Shown here piece after piece: positions 56,501 through 64,000 of a stretch of DNA of 64,000 nucleotides (its first letter is position 1; every line of letters starts with the position of its first letter). Both the position numbers and the translations under genes were made by a program. Below the pieces are notes generated by a model. It was not told the DNA's origin. It ran no database searches and was given only the letters and a program-made list of their open reading frames with translations. The DNA comes from Brachypodium distachyon (Eukaryota > Streptophyta > Magnoliopsida > Poales > Poaceae): assembly GCF_000005505.3 (NCBI RefSeq), contig NC_016132.3, forward strand, positions 8,680,001 through 8,744,000, given 5' to 3'.

Positions 56501-58204
56501 AAGGTTAGGCCAGGTCTGGGACATCATTATGGTATTGTCAATCTCTCTGATTATGATCACCCAAAATTAAATTTGAGATATCTTAAGGTTTGTTTATATT
56601 GTACATGTGTACTAACTAAGTTTTATCACTACATTATCTAATACTACCTCCGTCCCATATTAAGTGACTCAAATTTGCCTTAATATGGATGTATCTATGC
56701 CTAAAAGGCATATACATGCAATAGGAAGTCACTTAATATGGGACGGAGGGAGTACATGTTGTACATTGCTCCTAATCAATATTTTACTGTACTGTCTCCA
56801 CACTACAGATGCAACATCCCCAGTGGGATATTTAAAGAAAGTGCTAACCAATTGTGGTGGTCAAATACTGTTTGAACATCTTTGTATGAGTAACCGACAA
56901 GATAAATTAAAATCAATAGATAGTTATTCTTTTATATTGATATAGATAATTTATAAAATTTGTTGCAGCAGCAGCATAATATGGTCATAATAACCATAAC
57001 AAGGACCGTGTAAAAAGCATGAGCCGTTACCAAGACGATGCAATGTCGAAACATGCATAAAGAAAAGGATCAATGTTACACCTGAGCTCCTTTCAACTGA
57101 GTTAAAGGCTAAATTTCTCCACATGACACAACAGCCTTCATGTTCGTCCATTTGCTACCATTTTGGTGATTCGATCATATTTAGATGGTGGCAGGGGGCA
57201 GGAATAATACATATATCCATTGGTACTGTGGTTACAAACATACCAGAACAGAACAAATAGACACAAATACTGGCTATGCCATGACGAGCTTGAGGACCAC
57301 AGCCGACAGTGGAAAGAAATCGACAGCGGCAAGCTAACGAACGAAAAATTCAGGTGGGCTAGTAGGCAGTAAAACAGTTTACTCCATTGGTCCATTCAAT
57401 AGCAAAATCCGCATGCAAATTAAGCTAGATATGCAGATAATTAATGGCTATCAGAAATATCTTCTACGAATTGCTCAAATTGCAGGAAAATGTCGGCATG
57501 CAAATCGAAACCGCAGGCATGAAAAAAGTACTAACATGCACAAATAGACAAAAAAAAAAGTACTAACATGCACAAGAAATCGAGATCGCGTCGAAGAGCA
57601 AGGTCGAGGAACATAGACCCGCAATAACCCCTGGAAGTTGCTAAGAATAGACAATTTTTTTTGCATAAAAGTACTCCTACAGAAAACAAAATCACTCGCC
57701 GATCCCCAACCAAAACCCCCATAGAACGGAGAACACACGTCAAACCTAACCTCCATCTACAAATGTTTTGTTTCCAGGGAACTCCGTCTACAGATGATAA
57801 TCGGGGAGAAAGCGACAAATAAATCAGCGCTCGAAAGATACAGCTGGAAACCTAGACACGCCACAGGCAACAAAATTAAGCAAGCAGACAAGTCTGCACA
57901 GATCAGAACGACAGATGGCGGGGGGGAGAGGGACCTTGGTGTCGAGCATGACGGCACAGAGGATCCCGGTGCGCTCCATGGCGGCGTGCAGGTTGTCGAG
58001 CGTCTCCTGGTGGTACTCGTGGGAGCCGTGGGAGAAGTTGAAGCGGGCGACGCACATCCCCGCCCGCAGCAGCTTCTCGATCATCTCCACCGACCGCGAG
58101 GCCGGCCCCAGCGTGCACACGATCTTGGTCTTGGGCCGCCGCCGCATCACCGCGGCGCCGTACTCCCCGGCCTCCGGCTGCGACAGCTCCCCGTTCGACA
58201 CCAT
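53504..58204 (-). CDS. Pyruvate kinase, cytosolic isozyme
   Basis: Three coding exons in transcription order are 58204-57935, 54854-54393 and 54316-53504, giving 514 residues, the usual length of plant cytosolic pyruvate kinases. It converts phosphoenolpyruvate and ADP to pyruvate and ATP, the last step of glycolysis. Visible motifs are KIVCTLGPAS and FNFSHGSHEYH in exon 1, MLDTKGPEIRTG across the first junction, ALSFVRKGSDL, the catalytic Lys244 (LMSKVENQEG across the second junction), RGDLG (268-272) and TATQMLESM (300-308). No transit peptide precedes MVSNGELSQPEAGEYG, so it is cytosolic. The first intron is 3 kb and holds a Stowaway MITE and a micro-insertion; the second is 76 bp. A (GA)n tract lies in the 5' UTR. 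Confidence 0.96.
56647..56752. mobile_element. Stowaway MITE in pyruvate kinase intron 1
   Basis: 106 bp, with the left end CCTCCGTCCCATATTAAGTG and the right end cacttaatatgggacggagg followed by gag. It is flanked by TA and folds along most of its length. It resembles the element in the last intron of HISN2. Confidence 0.85.
57522..57575. repeat. A-tailed micro-insertion with 22-bp duplication (pyruvate kinase intron 1)
   Basis: A 22-bp word (six A's, gtactaacatgcacaa) occurs at 57522-57543 and 57554-57575. The insert is ATAGAC followed by A's. Because the duplication itself starts with A's, the A-tail length is ambiguous. Confidence 0.65.
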
Positions 58205-58281
58205 CGCCTTTCTCGCCGCCAGATCTGCGACTGGGAAGGGGGAAGAGGAGATCGGCTGGGCGGGGATTCGGATTCTTCTTG

Positions 58282-58299
58282 CTCTCTCTCTCTCTCTCT
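58282..58299. repeat. CT/GA microsatellite in the pyruvate kinase 5' UTR
   Basis: Nine CT units lie about 80 bp before the start codon, read as (GA)9 on the transcribed strand. GA tracts are common in plant core promoters and 5' UTRs. No specific function is shown. Confidence 0.7.
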
Positions 58300-59580
58300 G
58301 GCTCGCTTTCGGCGGCGGGGTGGTGGCGTGCTTCTTGCTGTCCAAGAATGGGGACGGCGCGGTTAAATAATAAGGCGAATTGTGAGGGGGAAATGGAAAG
58401 GGGAAAGTATTGCTTGCTGCTCCTCGATTCCTGGTGCTGCGCTGGCTTGTGCTTCTTGCTCTCCAAGAACAGGGTGCGCATAAATAACGCGGCGCTGGTC
58501 TCTCTGCAAGTCTCCGGTCAAAACCATGGGGAGTCCTCTGCCAGGCTGCCACTGACAGCTGGGGTCCCTACAGGAGGCATTGGTTTGAACCCGGAAATGT
58601 ATTTGAAAAAAATAGAATCGAGAATGAAGTTTTCATTAGTTGAGGTTTTGTTTGCTTATGAGTTGGCTAACTTTATTAACCTAAAAAATACTCAGAATTG
58701 GTGCGCCAAGAAGTTGTATCAAACAAGGACCAAATTTTATTAATGACAAAAAATTTGGTAGGATAAAGTTTGGCCACCTTCCAAACATACTCTTATAGCG
58801 AAAAGGTCGTGAGTAATTTTACCTTGCTAAATCTGCATCTTTGGAAAATTTTATGATTATTATGGCCGTTTATTCGTAGCCTTCTGACTGACAGTTTTTC
58901 CATAAACATAACCATTGTACCGTACTAAAAATCTTTTATAACCAAAAGGTTTGTAACGGTGATCTACAAGGCTACAACCTACAAGTACACGTGGATGAAC
59001 AAATGGTCTGATACGACATGAGAGAAAACGTCGAGCTTGTGTTTGAACCTTCTGTAACTCCAAACCGATATGGTACGTGGTACCGCATCGCCATAGACCT
59101 TCCGTTTTGATTTGACTTTCTAGATAAAATCTTGCACTGTCAGCTCCTCCTCTCTCTCAGTTGACCCCGACCAACGCTGGCCTTTTCTTAGCTCCTTTTT
59201 ATTATTCGTCGATCGATAACCATCCATCGCACTGCATTACCCTGTTTTCGTGCCCACGTATTAATTCCTCCGTCGACATCATCCTTTAGCTCAAACAGGT
59301 GGCTGGTAGCACGCACTGCCACTTGCCCTCTTGTCTCCGCCCGAAAGTGACAGCAACCGTCTAATCTAATTTACGCGAAATAATGCGCGCCGGAACGAAA
59401 GAGAGACTGCATTTCCTTTTTCAATCTGCGAAGGCAAGTCTGCATTTTCCAACGGCGACTGACGACATGGAATGGAAGGGAAGGACAGCAGTGTTTTTCA
59501 AAAACAGGTTTCTGTCTCCGGTCTCCGCACATTGGCGTTGCAACTTGGAAACTGAACTCTGACCCTCAGCTCGGCTTCCC

Positions 59581-59600
59581 GTTCTAGAAAGTTCTAGAAG
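59581..59600. promoter_or_regulatory. Perfect four-unit heat-shock element
   Basis: Two copies of TTCTAGAA lie 2 bp apart, giving four alternating nGAAn/nTTCn units with exact 5-bp phasing, the consensus binding site of heat-shock factor trimers. It is about 1.4 kb upstream of the pyruvate kinase start codon and about 0.5 kb beyond the glucosidase II beta stop codon. Its target gene is unclear. Confidence 0.6.
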
Positions 59601-60115
59601 CGCATCGCCTCTGTCTCCCGTTCAGGAAATTTCACCGTCAGTCTGACCGTGTAACCACCGATCCTTGGCTACCTAAGTTACCTAACCCACCCAGTCAAAT
59701 TATAGGTTATTTCAGTTAATACCTCGGTAAAACACATAAGCTTCCGGTCAGTGTGTAACAAAAGCTGAATCCAGAGCAAGTACCCAGGATAATTCGTGAA
59801 CACTACGCATAACTGATAAGTTACAAACAGAGATCTAGAGACTCTTTCACATGACCTAAATAAATAATTAGAAAAACGTCAAAGTACGAAAAACAAAAAG
59901 GTGCAGTTGCAGGTTTTCCTCTACTAGCAAATAAGGATGAGGTGAAAAATTTCCAGGTTCCTCTTACTTTGCTCGAAAATTTCTATAGCCAAACTGGCCG
60001 TAATCTGAAGGCTACTACACTCTTTCTCCAGTTCCAGGTTTTTCTATCCATGTGCCTCATTAGCCTTTCTTATGGTTATGGTTGTAATAATGGAGCTGTT
60101 GCCTCCTAGTGTAAC

Positions 60116-63100
60116 TTAGAGCTCATCATGGCCGGGCAGGTCCGAAGACGCGGAGTCGAGTTTCTGTTGCAGCTCCTGTTATACCCAGAAGTACGTTAGT
60201 TCCGAATCTTGATGCAAAGAAAGAAAAGACATTTGTAGTGGTGAGAGAAAGAACCTTCAGCTTCTCCTCAACGCATAGTGCAGGAGTAGACAATACAGCG
60301 ACGTACCTGCCACGGGAGATGGGCATACATATAAGATGGTATAATGTGCATTTTATATAGATGGAAGGTGAATCATGAGAAATCTACATACTCGCATCTG
60401 CTGGGCTCATCGACGCCATTAAGCTCGTTGTTCAGCCCACATCTAAGCCTAACCTGCATAATATATGTAGCCACTCAGTTATATTTCAAGACCTGCAAAC
60501 TGACAAAAGTATGTGTAAAGAGAATGCAACCCTGAATAATAGGAAGTACCTTCAGGCTTCTGTCAGGGCCATTCCAGCATTTGTCTCCATTGGAGAAGTG
60601 CATTATTCTGTATGATTCTTCAAATTTGTCCCAGCGCCTGATAGGAGAAAATTTTCATTTTATGGCACAATATAATAGCAAAACACTATTTTAAGGACAA
60701 TGTATGCGTGCTTCGTGCACGAAATTGGATATTTGGGCCTGTGAACATTACACGCACAAAACAATAAAAGCTGTAATTTGCTTTCAAATATCTCAGATAC
60801 AACCCTCATGCAGTGACACCTGCAACCCTACTTGTTTTTTCCCAAAATACCGTTGGTCTCAGACATATGGACCCACCAAATTTCAAATGCAAAATTTTCA
60901 ACTGCCCAGAAGAATTGCAGAAAATCAAGCATATATGAGCCTACGGTTCAATTTTCAGCCAAGTCTAAGCTACTTTCTGTCCAGTAACGATCCAAATCAT
61001 GGTCAAAATTTTGAAGTGCCCAGAAAAAACTGAAAATTTTATAGAAAATCAAGCATAATCATATCAGTATACTTGTCAATTTTCAGTAAAATAGAAGCTA
61101 CTGTTGAGGAGAAAATCGTGCGAGCTCTGTTAGATCTTATCGGAACAGGGGCAGTTTGGTGATTTTAGGCTTTGCCAGGTTGGTCAAGAGGCTTTGACTA
61201 ACGTAGGTTGGTAATGCCTATGGATGGCAAAAAGAGAAGGAAATCGAACATATCGGTCATATGAAAACATAGTCCTGTATATAAAATTGCACAAACTTGC
61301 CAATCTACACAAGCCTACATATCATTAGTTCATTGCGGCTCATAAGGCAGTTTGCTCCACTCTTAGGAAGAACAGAAACACACAGCTTAGTATGAAGTTT
61401 ATTCAATGAATTTAGTATTGAAATGAGTGAAACATACCCCAGGTTAGTGGAACTGTGTCCTTCCACCTGTGAAGCTTTCTTGTACGGACAGACCTTGTAA
61501 ACATACCTGGCAATAAGGATCACGATTCACTAATGAGTGGAACTCATATAGAATATGAAATGAGAATAAAGTACATTTTATAGAAAGGTTTAAACAGAAA
61601 GAAACAAAAAAACATGTGAGATTGGATCCTAAAGTATACACATACTTGCCCTCCTTGCCTTCGAAGCACTGGTCATAGAAGTAATAGAACTCCTTCTCGT
61701 TGCCTAAAATGAATGCATTATTTCAATTAATTTCGATTTTCCACAGATTTACTGGGGTAACATATTAAATAGACTAATAAACCAGATGTAATCAGCGTCT
61801 AAAATACAAGTCAAACTTTTAAGACTAAGAAAAACATTGTTCTAAAGAAATGAAGGCTCAACAGTGAAATGTATTGAAGGTATCACAAATGGAAATGCAA
61901 AAAAGTTAAATGGGCTCAGCTAAATTATTCTAAAAAAAATAGAAAATTGTATTTGGCAGAAACTTACGAAGTGGTATCTTTGTTTCTTTGGTTGGATTAC
62001 CCTATCCTGTAAATGCCTCCTAAGTTGTTTTTTAGCCATTTAAAGACCCCGGTTATTCCCTGAAACTTCCGCAAATCCAGTCTAGGTAAAATCATGCTAA
62101 AAGGGCGCTTTTGCAAAGAAACCATCTTAGCGTTCTATTTCAGTTATCTTAACAAGAATAAAGAACCTCCTGGATAGCTAAAGCAATATTTTCATTAATG
62201 GAAAGCACAATAACAGCAACTCAAGATCATTAAAGCTATAAACACCCCCACATTAAGAGCTAAACATAATAGCCTACAGTGGTGGAGCTAGGATCTTTCA
62301 AAGGCTAGGGACAAATACGAGCTAGGTTGAACAGGAGAGATAGAAAAACATATTTACATATTAGAAGCCTAGGGCTATCTATGCCTTTACAAATCCACAA
62401 ATTAGACATATTAGTATCAAATTGATCACTAGCAATTTAGCTAAGCATGAGGAAACAGCCCAATTTGTCCCATGCCTATATCTGCCCCTGATTGTATACA
62501 AGTGAGTGATGAAATCAATCACCAAGTGAACAAAGTTTGAACTGACTTACCAAAATCTTGCTTTAGCTTGTCCGTCAGAGTGGTTATCCTAGACTGAATT
62601 TTGGACAGCTTTGTGCTGGCATCGTCATACTCCTTCCGAACATGAGATGCCTCTAAAATCATAGGTTTAAGTGTTATAACATCCCACATAATTCATGGAA
62701 GATCATCAAAACTAGTATTTACAACCTACCTGACAAATCCACGGGGGTCTTGAAAAAGTTGAATTTTTGTAGAACATTTTGTGCAGTTTGCTGAATCTTG
62801 TCTAGCCATGATGCTTGTCCTGAGGCAGTTAAATCTTAAGGGAAAAATAAAAACAAATAACCAATAATCACACAAATTTTATAAGAGTCGAATCATACAA
62901 AAAAAAATACCTGAATGGTCATCACCTTTGTGGTCGTCATCAGATTTATAAGAGTCACTTTTGTGGTCGTCGTCAGATTTATAAGACTCATCAGGTTCTT
63001 CATGATCATCTGCATATTCATCATCTGATGCATTAGACAAGTCATCATCAAATTTATGCCTGTCATCCTCAACTTCTGAATGATAGCCAGCATAATTTTC

Positions 63101-64000
63101 TTCTGCGGGTTCTGGTATATCATGCACATCTTCTAGTCCTTCTTCTGCGGGTTCTGGTATATCAAGCTCATCCTCATGACCCTTTTTATCGCCTTTACCA
63201 ACATCATCTACATTTTCTCCAGTCCAGCGGGAAGCTACCAAACGACCTAAATCCTCCTTTGATAAACCTTCAGAGTTGACAGAAGTAAGGTCCTGCAAAA
63301 CATAACACAATGCTTCATAAGAATCATAACTTGAACTGCAAATGCATTCCCAAGAGAGCAAGGCATTCTTTTGGGTCCTTGATAGTGTAAGCAAAAACAA
63401 TAATAACGTCACAAGAAAGATTAACCGTCCTTAACCAAGTATAATCGAAGATAAAGACAACAAAAATGTGAAAAGACAAGCAAGTGTTAATGATGATGGT
63501 ATAGCTTATCAGTTATGAGACATCGGACATCTAGCCAACCAACACATGAGAACAGATTGCAGAACTCATCAATTATATTTGTCCACAAAAAGGATGTCCA
63601 GTCCAGGTGCTTAGATTGTATTTGGCTGGATGCTAGGCCTGGCTGACATGCAAGTTTTGCACTCAGCTCCAGGTGCACTCTGATGCACATGACTTGTTAA
63701 CATGCGGTCCATATGGCCAGCCGCACATAACATTGTGCGGACAACTGGGTTGAACAAATGGATATACCAAATGGGAGCACTAAAAGGCAAAATGAGTTAA
63801 CATGTTTGAAGAGGACTGTAAAAATATTGGTTTATGAGTCATAAGAGGGGAGCATACGCAAAAAAAGAAAGAAAAACAAAACACTTTTGGAAGGGAGAAC
63901 ATAACCAGATTATAATCTCAATAAATGTTACTTCATAGCATTGAAAAATACTTAACAAATAGTGACACAAGTCAGCTGCGAAGCAGTTACTGACCTGCTC
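60116..64000 (-). CDS. PSL4: Glucosidase II beta subunit (PRKCSH-like), 3' part
   Basis: The gene runs off the right edge of the window. Coding exons in transcription order are (outside)-63995, 63292-62911, 62819-62730, 62652-62551, 61703-61646, 61506-61438, 60637-60550, 60453-60392, 60306-60255 and 60175-60116; all phases agree, giving 322 residues in the window. It is the non-catalytic subunit of ER glucosidase II, which trims glucose from N-glycans in glycoprotein quality control; the Arabidopsis homologue is PSL4. Seen here are an acidic Asp/Glu/Ser/Lys-rich stretch with internal repeats (DIPEPAEE twice; YKSDDDHK twice), a coiled-coil-like segment ([20 protein letters not shown]), then the MRH lectin-like domain ([44 protein letters not shown]). 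The C-terminus is HDEL, the ER retrieval signal, as expected for this subunit. The signal peptide and LDL-receptor-like repeats should lie outside the window. Confidence 0.94.

Larger units (their letters stand above)
58205..60115. other. Pyruvate kinase promoter region and intergenic DNA
   Basis: Holds the pyruvate kinase 5' UTR, a TATA-like element (ttaaataata on the plus strand at about 58363-58372) and AT-rich DNA. At 59100-59700 there is a GC-richer stretch with W-box-like ttgacc, the perfect heat-shock element at 59581-59600, and no coding frame. This stretch looks like an orphan promoter or a distal regulatory region. Confidence 0.45.

Noticed and set aside
57795..58370. Plus-strand frames of 190 and 151 codons over pyruvate kinase exon 1
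   Set aside because: They lie antisense to a clear pyruvate kinase exon and have no recognisable domain.
62270..62480. Sequence resembling a transposon end (agtggtggagctagg), also at about 35561
   Set aside because: Only one end is visible at each place, and no inverted partner or target duplication could be found.
62879..63129. Met-rich alternative frame in the glucosidase II beta acidic exon
   Set aside because: It is an out-of-frame reading of the Asp/Lys repeats; the other frame joins its neighbours in phase and leads to HDEL.
1..64000. CRISPR array, phage, bacterial operon or defence island
   Set aside because: No regularly spaced repeats and no prokaryotic gene layout; GT-AG introns and plant families throughout show nuclear plant DNA.
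1..64000. tRNA, rRNA or other structured RNA genes
   Set aside because: No convincing tRNA A/B box pair with a fold, and no rRNA-like stretch, was found by eye.

Overview
This is plant nuclear DNA, almost certainly from a grass. Coding starts are GC-rich and introns AT-rich, and canonical GT-AG introns run through most genes. There are Stowaway-type MITEs with CTCCCTCCGT ends and TA targets, a Tourist-like MITE with a TTA target, L1-type LINE remnants, and a tandem cluster of the grass-typical DUF1618 family. About a dozen genes in 64 kb suggests a compact genome (Brachypodium-like Pooideae or similar); the species is an inference.

Layout. 0.2-1.2 kb: 3' part of an L-gulonolactone oxidase-like gene with a frameshift. 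4.0-5.4 kb: two-exon group 3-type LEA gene with an ABRE upstream. 6.7-7.1 kb: Tourist-like MITE. 7.6-22.3 kb: three tandem DUF1618 genes, each with one large exon and a tiny conserved last exon 1.4-3.4 kb away. The copies have diverged by separate insertions: a LINE in the intron of copy 1, a Stowaway in copy 2, and two Stowaways plus a MULE-like foldback element in or after copy 3. Copy 3 also has a frameshift. 24.1-25.5 kb: intronless presenilin. 26.5-29.4 kb: HISN2 (histidine biosynthesis). 30.6-30.8 kb: possible 61-residue small protein. 32.0-41.2 kb: MUS81 nuclease in 13 coding exons. 42.2-47.3 kb: BAT1-like amino acid permease in 8 coding exons, one only 19 nt long. 47.6-49.85 kb: decayed LINE. 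51.6-52.9 kb: RING-H2 E3 ligase. 53.5-58.2 kb: cytosolic pyruvate kinase. 60.1 kb to the window edge: glucosidase II beta subunit ending in HDEL.

The genes do not form a pathway. They are ordinary unlinked functions: ER glycoprotein quality control, glycolysis, histidine synthesis, recombination, intramembrane proteolysis, ubiquitylation, amino acid transport and stress protection. From the presenilin gene to the end, every gene except the RING gene is on the minus strand.

The most unusual pattern is not a gene. At least eleven places carry a near-identical or perfect direct repeat of 12-22 bp around a 10-22 nt insert. The insert holds a short A (or T) run, in most cases preceded by C. They look like target-site duplications around extremely truncated A-tailed retro-insertions, or like patch repair of staggered breaks. 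No known defence, phage or bacterial-type system is present. Exon structures were worked out by hand from splice sites and reading-frame continuity; no database search was done.
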